Made by a program: the position numbers and the translations under genes. A model generated the notes under the pieces. That model worked only from the letters and a program-made list of their open reading frames with translations, was not told the origin of the DNA and did not search any database. From positions 327,501 through 391,500 of the forward strand of contig OU015675.1 in the NCBI GenBank assembly GCA_907165275.2: a stretch of DNA of 64,000 nucleotides. Reading direction: 5' to 3'. Positions 45,430-55,257 of this stretch are shown here, piece by piece. Position 1 is the first letter of the stretch. Each line of letters begins with the position of its first letter. The DNA is from Zygaena filipendulae. Its lineage: Eukaryota > Arthropoda > Insecta > Lepidoptera > Zygaenidae.

Positions 45430-45962
45430 ATATTGTTATCTATATATATAAAAATGAATTGGTTGGTTTGTCCCGTTAAAACTCGAAAATAGCTTGACCA
45501 ATTTGGCTAATGGGCATGTAGACTAATTTTTATTTTTTAGTCCGTCTTGTTGATTATTAAAAAAATATTGGACACGTATTTTTTCTTTTTTTACGTAATC
45601 AAAAAATAACGGCGATATATTGAGTTGAAATTTCGCGTGACGTCACTATTCTGACAGTTTGTATGGCGGTTTTAGCGGTTAGTGACGTCACGAGCCCCTC
45701 ACCCTAAACTTTAATGCGCTTTATCTCTGTATATTTTAATTTATTTAAAAAAGCAAAAAATACGTGTCTATTGTTTTTTTATTTTCTAACTGACGGACTA
45801 ATTAGAATTTTGATTTTCAAAAGTAGTCCACATCCCTATTTTGATCTCGGAATAGTTGTGAAAGTTCCAGGGAAGGTTCAAAAAGTAAATTAGGCTACTA
45901 TGGAATTCCTGCGGGAATTCCGAAATTCACGCGTCCGGGGGCGAAACCGCGGGGCACAGCTA
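45430..45962 (+). mobile_element. Helitron-like element carrying MITE-1 (unit A)
   Basis: TATCTATATATATAAAAATG ... CTTGACCAATTTGGCTAAT, then MITE-1 at 45512-45836, then AAAGTTCCAGGGAAGG ... GCGAAACCGCGGGGCACAGCTAG. The MITE carries two perfect TGACGTCA motifs. Confidence 0.75.
45512..45836. mobile_element. MITE-1 copy, complete ends (unit A)
   Basis: GGGCATGTAGACTAATTTTT to AAAAGTAGTCCACATCCC; ortholog-like twin of 49873-50196. Confidence 0.8.
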
Positions 45963-46069
45963 GTTTATTATAATACCTCATAAATCATAATAAATTATTT
46001 TAATTGTTGAAATTCCAGTTATAAAAATAACATTTATGTTTATTAGAAGTTTTGTTTATTTGTATTAAG

Positions 46070-46272
46070 CTAGCTAATCCCCGCGGTTTCACCCACGTTA
46101 ATTTCGGAGTTTTCGCGGGAATTCCGGAATAAAAAGTACCCTATGTTCTTCTCTGTACCCCTGATATGCATGCAAAATTTCATGATGATCGGTTGAGCCG
46201 TTTAGGCGTGAAAGCGTAACAGACGGACAGACAGACAGAGTTACTTTTGCATTTATAATATTAGTAGAGATA
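46070..46272 (-). mobile_element. Helitron-like element (unit A)
   Basis: CTAGCTAATCCCCGCGGTTT ... GATGATCGGTTGAGCCGTTT ... TTTATAATATTAGTAGAGA; twin at 50430-50630. Confidence 0.7.
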
Positions 46273-46370
46273 ATATGTTCAAAAACATAAATTTCTGATG
46301 ATTTGATTGAACTTAGTTGTCTATCGGAGTTCCTGTGGGAATTCGGGGATAAAAAGTGCCCTTTAATATT

Positions 46371-46480
46371 AATAATAACAACATTTCACAACACACAGAT
46401 CTTACTTGATCCCACACGAAGCTATAAGCTTGTGGCGTGGAAACCAAGCAAACGTGGTATATGCTACATAATATTATTAT
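46371..46480 (-). mobile_element. SINE tail fragment (unit A)
   Basis: TTTCACAACACACAGATCTT ... GTGGCGTGGAAACCAAGCAA is the 3' part of the SINE at 33425-33690; twin at 50736-50840. Confidence 0.6.
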
Positions 46481-46507
46481 CTGCATAATATACTTATATA
46501 TTTTAAT

Positions 46508-47215
46508 ACTAGCTGTGCTCCGCGGTTTCACCCGCGTGAGTTCCGGAATTCCCGCAGGAAATCCAAACTTCTTTTATTCTTCTTCTCATTACAATAACAA
46601 ACGCAACAAAAAAAGAATTAGCCAAATTGTGCCAGCCGTTCACGCGTGATGCCGTGACCAAGGGAAATGGCTATGTATATTTTTTTTAATCTTTATTTTT
46701 AAATTGGTTCCTATTTTTTTTTTAAGAACCGATTGACATGAAACAAACACAATGTTAAGTGTAGGTTACGATAGTATATTAATGCAAATTTCATCTAAAT
46801 AGGATAAGTCATTTTTGAGATTAGCGCGCATAAACGCACAGACAAACAGACCAACAGACGAAAATTCTAACAAACATTGTATCGGATAAAGGTCCCAATA
46901 ATATTTTTTCTCATAATATCTTCCATGTACAGACAGAGCGATCCGTTACATTTTTGTTATAATATGTATGGACTAGCTGTCCCGCGCGGCTTCGCCTGCG
47001 ATAATTTCGAAGTTCCCGCGGAATTGATCCATACAAACTTTTCAACCCCTTTTCATCCTCTTAGGGGTTGAATTTTCAAAAATCCTTTCTTATCGGATGC
47101 CTACGTCATACAAAGAACACACCCTCTAAGTTTCAGTTCTCTACGATCAACGGTTTAGGCTGTACGTTGATCCGTTAGTCATTCAGGACAAAGTATTTTA
47201 TATATATATAGATAT
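46508..47215 (-). mobile_element. Two Helitron-like elements (unit A)
   Basis: CTAGCTGTGCTCCGCGGTTT (46508) and CTAGCTGTCCCGCGCGGCTT (46973) start separate reverse-oriented copies; the second ends in TTTTATATATATATAG. Twins at 50864 and 51332. Confidence 0.6.
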
Positions 47216-47599
47216 AATAAAAACACGCCCTGACTCATCACATAAGGTCAACAGTTGTCGAACATCCACGTCACTTAATATATATAATATATCATTCACG
47301 ATCACGAACGCTTTGGCTTCCTGTTAGACGTCATTATTTTATAAATCGTTATAAGTACAGTAGTTTTTACTTTTCCATTACAAACAATCAAACATACAAA
47401 AAAATCTAATCTTTTCTCTTTAAAAATAAGTTTTTTATTTGTTTTGATTTATTTTGAAAAGCGTTTATAAATATTAATCAAAAACCACGATTATTTGTCC
47501 AGAATACTAAAATAAATTGAATATAGGAGTACCTATATAATATTATATGCAAGAATTTTGCTTATGTTATAAAAGTATGTGTTACATTTTATTTCTAGA

Positions 47600-47915
47600 C
47601 TAGCTCTTCCCTGCGGTTTCACCCGCGGTAATTATGGAATTCCCGCGGTAGTTCTGTATAAGAGCTAGCTCGACTCTATTTTTACCGCGTCCTTCTGTGC
47701 ACCCAATCGCGACAACGTGTATCCAAGGTTTCATTAGATTATACCCGCGTTAATTACGGAATTCCTTAAGGAATTCCGAAACCAAAACTACCCTATGTCC
47801 TTCTCTGTACCTACCCTTGAAAATTTGTGCACAATTTCATGATGATCGGTTGAGCCGATAAGGCGTGAAAGCGTAACAAACAAACAAATAAACAAACTCA
47901 CTTTCGTATTTATAA
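47600..47915 (-). mobile_element. Helitron-like dimer (unit A)
   Basis: CTAGCTCTTCCCTGCGGTTT then a second block GCGTTAATTACGGAATTCCT ... GATGATCGGTTGAGCCGATA ... CTTTCGTATTTATAAGGAT; twin at 53107-53420. Confidence 0.6.
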
Positions 47916-48488
47916 GGATAAGCTAATTAAGCTAATTATTTGTTAGATTACTGTACTAAATATTTGAAAAAAAAAATGTCCAAACAGTTCGATCATTATA
48001 ATAGTGATGACGAATAGTGTTTAAAAGACGTGTCCGATGCTGGTGTCATTAAAAACCTTATTTGCATGGAATAGGCAAAATTTTACTCTTTGGACAGCAC
48101 TGACTTGTGCTCGCTGGTTTTGTAACCACATTCACTGGATGACCAACTGTCGCCGTTTTTAAAGCTAGTGAAGGGGAATTATTACTGTATCTCTTCAGAA
48201 ATGAAAGAGTTGCGTTTGCGAGGAGTACAGAATTTCATAGTGATAATATTTTATTTACGTATATCAACAAAAAACAAAAACTTAAGCAACTTACAAAAAA
48301 ATTAAGTTCAAACACACAGCAAATGCGACGAACGGACAGGCCCCTTTTTATGCATGCTCTATCGAAAAGTATTAATGACAAGTTAAAATGCATAATAATC
48401 ATTAGAGTTTGAATAGATCACCAAATTCCATGTAAAAGTAGTGTTACAGTAAAAAATCATGTTTTCAGGTTTTTCTAGTACCTTTAAA

Positions 48489-49697
48489 TTATGGAGATGG
48501 TTTAGAGTAAGCACCAGCGAAGATGCAAACCCTAGTGTTAGTATTGATCAATCCAAACATGAACGGTTTGTTAAATACGTATTTGTTGCGGATTTCCTGC
48601 AGCGGCACGCTCTCCTCATCGGCGCATTCTTCTTCTTCCTCTCTGTAATCTTCTCCTGTCACGTCCAAGTCGACTTCGATGCGCTGAACGTACTTGCCGA
48701 GTACAGCCGGCGGCTGCGACACGTACTCAGTAGCGGTTGGGTCAGCGAAGATGCCTGTTATCCCCATCCGTTCAAGCACTACTTGTAAATTGTCATGATA
48801 CGACTCTATATGAAACCTCGGTATCGCCACTTCCACCGGTTTTGTGCTCTCGTGGAAATTGTCGAATGCATCTTCCAAAAACGTTTTTCCAAACGACTCG
48901 ATCGTGGTTCTCATCGGAGTCCCCTCGACTGGTACGACTATAAATAAACTGAACGGTTCATTTTCCTTCACGGGTATCGCTACAACCGTGCAACTGTATT
49001 TGGGTAAGTAAGCGTATTTTATGATCCTCTTGATTCGCAGAAGGTCGACTTCGCCTTGCTTCTCGTCGTTTTCGTTGTAGAACGGGTAGTTGTGTTCGAT
49101 CGTGACGTTGGGGAATGCGGACGACCACAGGCCCTTGTAATCGAAAGTGTCGACGAGCACAGAGTTCCCGGTGACGCACAGATCATCGAGGGGAACTTTG
49201 GAGAGCGCATTTAAACGCTCGACAGCGGCTTCGGGGTTGTTTATCAGCGGTAGGATCACGGTGTTGACGAGGCCGGCGCTGCGCACTTTCTCCGCCCAAG
49301 TTGTGTTTAGTGTGAGGCTCTCGTCGATGCCGAACAGACGGCTCCTCGACATCTTGAGACCGGCGCAAGGCTTCTCGTGACGCTTGACTTTCCTGTAGTA
49401 CTTCTGTCGTAGACACGGTTCTTCGGGCAAGCCGAGAGCATGGAAAATTCGCTGCTGGACAGGCTCTGAGGCGCCCTCGGCCATCGCAGCCAGCGTCAGC
49501 CACATTGAATACCCGGAGATGACGAAGTGATTGTCATAATATTGCGAGGCGACCTTGTAGAGGCGTGTGTTGAAGTCCACTACAGCTACAGCTACTTCTT
49601 TAGAAACATCCCTGGAACACACGTCATCCTGGGTACCGACGGAGAATCCCCACACGACAGCCACTGTAGCTAGAAGCACCGCTAATGACGTATTCAT
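48489..49697 (-). CDS. Secreted serpin-fold protein, chimeric member (array gene 5)
   Basis: Intronless, 402 residues. The frame stays open to an upstream ATG at 49763, but that extension would include the TATA box, so the start at 49697, which opens the signal peptide MNTSLAVLLA as in genes 3 and 4, is chosen. Domain order is as in gene 3: helix-B signature, N131-T-T, YKGLWS, acidic loop segment, FNKPF block; Cys at 27, 95, 111, 174, 236, 358, 391. The protein is a mosaic. At 13 of 15 sites up to residue 103 that separate genes 4 and 6 it carries the gene 4 state. From residue 225 to the end it differs from gene 6 at only two positions (318, 335) while gene 4 differs at about 18. The 104-224 stretch is mixed. 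RKVKR lies at 102-106. Confidence 0.93.
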   Translation of the reverse strand: MNTSLAVLLATVAVVWGFSVGTQDDVCSRDVSKEVAVAVVDFNTRLYKVASQYYDNHFVISGYSMWLTLAAMAEGASEPVQQRIFHALGLPEEPCLRQKYYRKVKRHEKPCAGLKMSRSRLFGIDESLTLNTTWAEKVRSAGLVNTVILPLINNPEAAVERLNALSKVPLDDLCVTGNSVLVDTFDYKGLWSSAFPNVTIEHNYPFYNENDEKQGEVDLLRIKRIIKYAYLPKYSCTVVAIPVKENEPFSLFIVVPVEGTPMRTTIESFGKTFLEDAFDNFHESTKPVEVAIPRFHIESYHDNLQVVLERMGITGIFADPTATEYVSQPPAVLGKYVQRIEVDLDVTGEDYREEEEECADEESVPLQEIRNKYVFNKPFMFGLINTNTRVCIFAGAYSKPSP

Positions 49698-49720
49698 GAT
49701 AAAAGGACGCAGTAGAGTAA

Positions 49721-49750
49721 AGTTTGTTTTGCAGCTGCCAGATATATACT
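49721..49750 (-). promoter_or_regulatory. Conserved proximal promoter of gene 5 (TATATAT box)
   Basis: Minus-strand AGTATATATCTGGCAGCTGC then AAAACAAAC, the same as gene 4. The leader is about 13 bases shorter than in gene 4 because of a deletion between this block and the ATG. Confidence 0.65.
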
Positions 49751-49793
49751 CGTAGTGACACATCTTTAGAGATTCGCTTTAATTTATACTATA

Positions 49794-50336
49794 TTGTTAT
49801 CTATATATATAAAAATGAATTGGTTGGTTTGTCCCGCTAAAACTCGAAAATAGCTGGACCAATTTGGCTAATGGGCATGTGGACTAATTTTTATTTTTTA
49901 GTCTGTCTTGTAGATTATTAAAAAATATTGGACACGTATTTTTTCTTTTTTTACGTAATCAAAAAATAACGGCGATATATTGAGTTGAAATTTCGCGTGA
50001 CATCACTATTCTGACAGTTTGTATGGCGGTTTTAACGGTTAGTGACTTCACGACCCCCTCACCCTAAACTTTAATGCGCTTTATCTCTGTATATTTTAAT
50101 TTATTTAAAAAAGCAAAAAATACGTGTCTATTGTTTTTTTATTTTCTAACTGAAGGACTAATTAGAATTTTGATTTTCAAAAGTAGTCCACATCCCTATT
50201 TTGATCTCGAAATAGTCGTGAAAGTTCCAGGGAAGGTTCAAAAAGTAAATTAGGCTACTATGGAATTCCTGCGGGAATTCCGAAATTCTCGCGTCCGGGG
50301 GCGAAACCGCGGGGCACAGCTAGTTTATTATAATAC
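49794..50336 (+). mobile_element. Helitron-like element carrying MITE-1 (unit B)
   Basis: Same structure as 45430-45962; MITE-1 at 49873-50196. Here both TGACGTCA sites are mutated (TGACATCA, TGACTTCA). Confidence 0.75.
49873..50196. mobile_element. MITE-1 copy, complete ends (unit B)
   Basis: GGGCATGTGGACTAATTTTT to AAAAGTAGTCCACATCCC; its right TIR core reads CTGAAGGACTAA. Confidence 0.8.
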
Positions 50337-50429
50337 CTCATAAATCATAATTAATTATTTTAATTGTTGAAATTCCAGTTATAAAAATAACATTTATGTT
50401 TATTAGAAGTTTTGTTTATTTGTATTAAG

Positions 50430-50630
50430 CTAGCTAATCCCCGCGGTTTCACCCACGTTAATTTCGGAGTTCTCGCGGTAATTCCGAAATAAAAAGTACC
50501 CTATGTTCTTCTCTGTAGCCCTGATGTGCATGCAAAATTTCATGATGATCGGTTGAGCCGTTTAAGCGTGAAAGCGTAACAGACGGACAGACAGACAGAG
50601 TTACTTTTGCATTTATAATATTAGTAGAGA
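50430..50630 (-). mobile_element. Helitron-like element (unit B)
   Basis: CTAGCTAATCCCCGCGGTTT ... GACGGACAGACAGACAGAG ... TTTATAATATTAGTAGAGA; twin of 46070-46272. Confidence 0.7.
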
Positions 50631-50735
50631 TATGTTCAAAAACATAAATGTCTGATGATTTGATTGAACTTAGTTGTCTATCGGAGTTCCTGTGGGAATT
50701 CGGGGATAAAAAGTGCCCTTTAATATTAATAATAA

Positions 50736-51560
50736 CAACATTTCACAACACACAGATCTTACTTGATCCCACACTAAGCTATAAGCTTGTGGCGTGGAAA
50801 CCAAGCAAACGTGGTTTATACTACATAATATTATTATCTGCATAATATACTTATATATTTTAATACTAGCTGTGCCCCGCGGTTTCACCCGCGTGAGTTC
50901 CGGAATTCCCGCAGGAAATCCAAACTTCTTTTATTCTTCTTCTCATTACAATAACAAACGCAACAAAAAAAGAATTAGCCAAATTGTGCCAGCCGTTCAC
51001 GAGTGATGCCGTGACCAAGGGAAATGGGTATGTATATTTTTTTTATCTTTATTTTTAAATTGGTTCGTATTTTTTTTTTATTTATGAACCGATTGACATG
51101 AAACAAACACAATGTTAAGTGAAGCTTACAACAGTATATTAATGTAAATTTCATCTAAATAGGATAAGTCATTTTTGAGATTAGCGCGCATAAACGCACA
51201 GACAAACAGACCAACAGACGAAAATTCTAACAAACATTGTATCGGATAAAGGTCCCAATAATATTTTTTCTCATATATCTTCCATGTACAGACAGAGCGA
51301 TCCGTTACATTTTTGTTATAATATGTATGGACTAGCTGTCCCGCGCGACTTCGCCCGCGATAATTTCGAAGTTACCGCGGAATTGATCCATACAAACTTT
51401 TCAACCCCTTTTCATCGTCTTAGGGGTTGAATTTTCAAAAATCCTTTCTTATCGGATGCCTACGTCATACAAAGAACACACCCTCCAAGTTTCAGGTCTC
51501 TACGATCAACGGTTTAAGCTGTACGTTGATCCGTTAGTCATTCAGGACAAAGTATTTTAT
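50736..51560 (-). mobile_element. SINE tail and two Helitron-like elements (unit B)
   Basis: Same succession as 46371-47215: SINE tail (50736-50840), CTAGCTGTGCCCCGCGGTTT (50864), CTAGCTGTCCCGCGCGACTT (51332). Confidence 0.6.
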
Positions 51561-51567
51561 ATTATAT

Positions 51568-52335
51568 AGACTAGCTGTCCCCCGCGATTTCATCCGCGGT
51601 AATTTCGGAGTTCCCGCTGGAATTCCGGGAAAAAAGGACTCTATCCGCCGCACTCAGAGTCGACTTTAATGATTACTTAGTTAAGTATAGATTTTTAAAA
51701 CAAAACTGCCGCAATCAGACAAGTTTAATAAATTAATTTTAATTGGCATTTAACTAATTAAGTTACATGTCATTAAATGCCAATTAACATTAATTTACTG
51801 AACGTCTCTGATTGCGGCAGTTTTGTTTTAAAAATCTATACTTAACTAAGTAATCATTAAAGACGACTCTGAGTGCGGCGGTAAGTCCTTCTTTGTACCC
51901 CTGACGGCCCTGACAGTAGTTTACGGTGATTAGCTGTTCCCCGCATTAATTCCGGAGTTCCCGCGGGAATTCCGGGATAAAAACTATCCTATCTTTTAAG
52001 TTGGGCCAAATACAACATAGTGACGAAATTTCATCATGATCGATTCAGTAGTTTCGGAGTCCATCGCGGACAAACAACGTGACACGTGATTTATATATTA
52101 TATTACTAGCTGTCCCCCGCGATTTCATCCGCGGTAATTTCGGAGTTCCCGCGGAGGTTGCGGGAAAAAAATACTTTATGTCCTTCAGTTCCCGAGGGAA
52201 TTCCGGGATAAAAACTATCCTATCTTTTAAGTTGGACCATATTATAAACGGTTACAAAATTGTATCAAAATCCGTTCAGTAGTTTCGGAGTCCATCGCGG
52301 ACAAACAACGTGACACGTGATTTATATATATTAGA
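51568..52335 (-). mobile_element. Helitron-like block unique to unit B
   Basis: Successive reverse-oriented copies starting CTAGCTGTCCCCCGCGATTT (51569 and 52107), both ending AACAACGTGACACGTGATTT. The first is split by the palindromic element at 51645-51881. The same subfamily forms the palindrome at 19388-19706. Confidence 0.65.
51645..51881. mobile_element. Palindromic MITE with about 75-bp arms
   Basis: CCGCCGCACTCAGAGTCG at the left and CGACTCTGAGTGCGGCGG at the right open arms that match over about 75 bp with one mismatch seen. The centre holds a second inverted pair (TAATTGGCATTTA / TAAATGCCAATTA). Inserted in a Helitron; TA on both sides is possible. Partial copies at 62057-62232 and 39500-39615. 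Confidence 0.75.
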
Positions 52336-52349
52336 TATATAAGATATAA

Positions 52350-52420
52350 TAAAAACACGCCCAGACTGGAAAGTGGAACCCTGACTCATCACATAAGGTC
52401 AACAGTTGTCGAACATCCAC
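52350..52420 (-). mobile_element. SINE middle fragment (unit B)
   Basis: AAAACACGCCCAGACTGGAA ... CATCACATAAGGTC; the matching site in unit A (about 47219-47275) lacks AGACTGGAAAGTGGAACC. Confidence 0.45.
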
Positions 52421-52695
52421 GTCACTTAACATAATATATCATTCACGATCACGAACGCTTTGGCTTCCTCATTTTTTTTAAATCGTTATATGTACAGTAG
52501 TTTTTACTTTTCCATTACAAACAATCAAACATACAAAAAAATAAGTTTATTAAATATTAAAAATAAGTTTTTTATTTGTTTTGATTGATTTTCAAAAGCG
52601 TTTATAAATACAAATCAATCAAAAATCACGATTATTTGTCCAGAATACTAAAATAAATTGAATATAATATTATAATATTATTATAAGTACCTATA

Positions 52696-53044
52696 CAACG
52701 TGTTAATGAATTAACTGAACACCTGATAAACCCCATTTAAAAAAATTAACAATAATATGATTAAAATATATTTTATGTCGAAAAAATGTATACTTTAAAA
52801 GTTATTCGACATTAGATTGGAGGTGACCTATCTACGAAATTCCAAGCGCTACGCCCGCGCCTACCAGTTCGAATTTTTTTTTGCTGCGGGTGGCGTACGC
52901 GCCATATATTGTATTATAAATAATTTAGACATGGGTTAGTAAAAATGAAAAAATATAACCTATATTAAAACATAGTGCGATCGATTCGCTAGTTGATTCT
53001 GAGCAAACTACTTTCTAGTTTTCAGTAAATTCATTAACACGTTG
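52696..53044 (+). mobile_element. MITE-2 insertion unique to unit B
   Basis: CAACGTGTTAATGAATTAAC to TTCATTAACACGTTG, 349 bp, flanked by TA (52694-52695 and 53045-53046). Unit A shows the empty site GTACCTATATAATATTATAT at 47530-47549, confirming a TA target. Confidence 0.9.
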
Positions 53045-53106
53045 TATAATATTATATGCAAGAATTTTGCTTATGTTATAAAAGTATGTGTTACATTTTA
53101 TTTCTA

Positions 53107-53420
53107 GACTAGCTCTTCCCTGCGGTTTCACCCGCGGTAATTATGGAATTCCCGTGGTAGTTCTGTATAAGAGCTAGCTCGACACTATTTTTACCGTGTC
53201 CTTCTGTGCACCCAATCGCGACAACGTTTATGCAAGGTTTCATTAGATTATACCTGCGTTAATTACGGAATTCCTAAAGGAATTCCGAACCGAAAAGTAT
53301 CCCATGTCTTTCTCTATACCGACCCTTGAAAATTTGTGCACAATTTCATGATGATCGGTTGAGTCGATAAGGCGTGAAAGTGTAACAAATAAACAAACTT
53401 ACTTTCGTATTTATAAGGAT
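53107..53420 (-). mobile_element. Helitron-like dimer (unit B)
   Basis: Twin of 47600-47915: CTAGCTCTTCCCTGCGGTTT ... GATGATCGGTTGAGTCGATA. Confidence 0.6.
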
Positions 53421-53987
53421 ATAGACAGCTAATTATTTGTTAGATTACTGTACTAAATATTTGAAAAAAAAAATGTCCAAACTGTTCGATCATTATGATA
53501 GTGATGACGAATAGTGTTTAAAAGACGTGTCCGATGCTGGTGTCATTAAAAAACCTTATTTGTGTGGAATAGGCAAAATTTTACTCATAGGTCAGCACTG
53601 ACTTGTGCTCGCTGGTTTTGTAACCACATTCACTGGATGACCAACTGGCGCCGTTTTTAAAGCTAGTGAAGGGGAAATATTACTGTATCTCTTCAGAAAT
53701 GAAAGAGCTGCGTTTGCGGGGAGTACAGAATTTCATAGTGATAGTATTTTATTTACGTATATCAACATAAACAAAAACTTAAGCAACTTACAAAAAAATT
53801 AAGTTCAAACACACAGCAAATGCGAGGAACGGACAGGCCCCTTTTTTATGCATGCTCTATCGAAAAGTATTAATGACAAGTTAAAATGCATAATAATCAT
53901 TAGAGTTTGAATAAATCACCAAATTCCATGTAAAAATAGTGTTACAGTAAAAAAAAAATGTTTTCAGGTTTTTCTAGTACCTTTAAA

Positions 53988-55196
53988 TTACGGAGATGGT
54001 TTAGAGTAAGCACCAGCGAAGATGCAAACCCTAGTGTTAGTATTGATTAATCCAAACATGAAAGGTTTGTTAAATACGTATTTGTTGCGGATTTCCTGCA
54101 GCGGCACGCTCTCCTCATCAGCGCATTCTTCTTCTTCCTCTCTGTAATCTTCTCCTGTCACGTCCAGGTCAACTTCGATGCGCTGAACGTACTCGCCGAG
54201 TACAGCCGGCGGCTGCGACACGTACTCAGTAGCGGTTGGGTCATTGAAGATGCCTGTTATCCCCATCCGTTCAAGGACTACTTGTAAATTGTCATGATAC
54301 GACTCTATATGAAACCTCGGTATCGCCACTTCCACCGGTTTTGTGCTCTCGTGGAAATTGTCGAATGCATCTTCCAAAAAGGTTTTTCCAAACGACTCGA
54401 TCGTGGTTCTCATCGGAGTCCCCTCGACTGGTACGACTATAAATAAACTGAACGGTTCATTTTCCTTCACGGGTATCGCTACAACCGTGCAACTGTATTT
54501 GGGTAAGTAAGCGTATTTTATGATCCTCTTGATTCGCAGAAGGTCGACGTCACCTCGCTTCTCGTCGTTTTCGTTGTAGAACGGGTAGTTGTGTTCGATC
54601 GTGACGTTGGGGAATGCAGACGACCACAGGCCCTTGTAATCGAAAGTATCGACGAGCACAGAGTTCCCGGTGACGCACAGATCATCGAGGGGAACTTTGG
54701 AGAGTGCATTTAAACGCTCGACAGCGGCTTCGGGGTTATTTATCAGCGGTAGGATCACGGTGTTGACGAGGCCAGCGCTACGCACTTTCTCCGCCCAAGT
54801 TGTGTTTAGTTTGAAGCTCTCGTCGATGCCGAACAGACGGCTCCTAGACATCTTGAGACCGGCGCACGGCTTCTCGTGGCGCTTGACCCTCCTGTAGTAC
54901 TTCTGTCGTAGACACGCTTCTTCGGGCAAGCCGAGAGCATTGAACATCCGCTGCTGGACGGACTCTGAGGCGCCCTCCGCCATCGCAGCCACCGTCAGCC
55001 ACACTGAATATTCAGAGATGACGAAGTGGTTGTCATAGTATTGCGAGGCGACCTTGTAGAGGCGTGTGTCAAAGTCCACTAGAGCGAGAGCTAACTCTTT
55101 GGAAACATCCCTGGAGCACACGTCATTCTGGGTGCCGACGGAGAATCCCCACACGACAGCCACTGATGCCAAAAGCACCGTTAATATCGTATTCAT
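53988..55196 (-). CDS. Secreted serpin-fold protein, probably non-inhibitory (array gene 6)
   Basis: Intronless, 402 residues. The signal peptide MNTILTVLLASVAVVWG and the first mature residues (GTQNDVC) match gene 7, while the C-terminal half matches gene 5 almost exactly. It has the helix-B signature with WLTVAAMAEGA, N131-T-T preceded by an unusual ESFKL (126-130; ESLTL in the others), YKGLWS, the acidic GEDYREEEEECADEE segment instead of a hinge, and the FNKPFMFGL ... IFAGAYSKP ending. RRVKR lies at 102-106. All seven family cysteines are present. The frame is intact, but its TATA box is degenerate, so expression may be low or altered (inference). Confidence 0.92.
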   Translation of the reverse strand: MNTILTVLLASVAVVWGFSVGTQNDVCSRDVSKELALALVDFDTRLYKVASQYYDNHFVISEYSVWLTVAAMAEGASESVQQRMFNALGLPEEACLRQKYYRRVKRHEKPCAGLKMSRSRLFGIDESFKLNTTWAEKVRSAGLVNTVILPLINNPEAAVERLNALSKVPLDDLCVTGNSVLVDTFDYKGLWSSAFPNVTIEHNYPFYNENDEKRGDVDLLRIKRIIKYAYLPKYSCTVVAIPVKENEPFSLFIVVPVEGTPMRTTIESFGKTFLEDAFDNFHESTKPVEVAIPRFHIESYHDNLQVVLERMGITGIFNDPTATEYVSQPPAVLGEYVQRIEVDLDVTGEDYREEEEECADEESVPLQEIRNKYVFNKPFMFGLINTNTRVCIFAGAYSKPSP

Positions 55197-55227
55197 GATT
55201 TAAGGACGCGGTTAAGACAAGAGTAAA

Positions 55228-55257
55228 GTTTGTTTTGCAGCTGCCAGATTTACAGTG
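55228..55257 (-). promoter_or_regulatory. Degenerate proximal promoter of gene 6
   Basis: The CTGGCAGCTGC and AAAACAAAC blocks are kept, but the TATA position reads CTGTAAATCT on the minus strand, where genes 4, 5 and 7 have TATATAT or TATAAAT. Confidence 0.5.

Larger units (their letters stand above)
45330..48488. repeat. Duplicated spacer, unit A (upstream of gene 4 to 3' of gene 5)
   Basis: Matches 49698-53987 in order through at least six shared transposon insertions: a Helitron holding MITE-1, Helitrons at 46070 and 46508, a SINE tail at 46375, another Helitron at 46975 and one at 47600, plus the unique 3' flank of the next gene. It lacks the MITE-2 and the Helitron block present in unit B. 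Confidence 0.85.
49698..53987. repeat. Duplicated spacer, unit B (upstream of gene 5 to 3' of gene 6)
   Basis: Paralogue of 45330-48488. It is longer because of a Helitron block with a nested palindromic element (51566-52335) and a MITE-2 insertion (52696-53044), both missing from unit A. Confidence 0.85.

Noticed and set aside
49698..49763. 22-codon N-terminal extension of gene 5 from an upstream ATG
   Set aside because: It would include the TATA box and the CAGCTG block and bury the signal peptide; paralogues start at the inner ATG.
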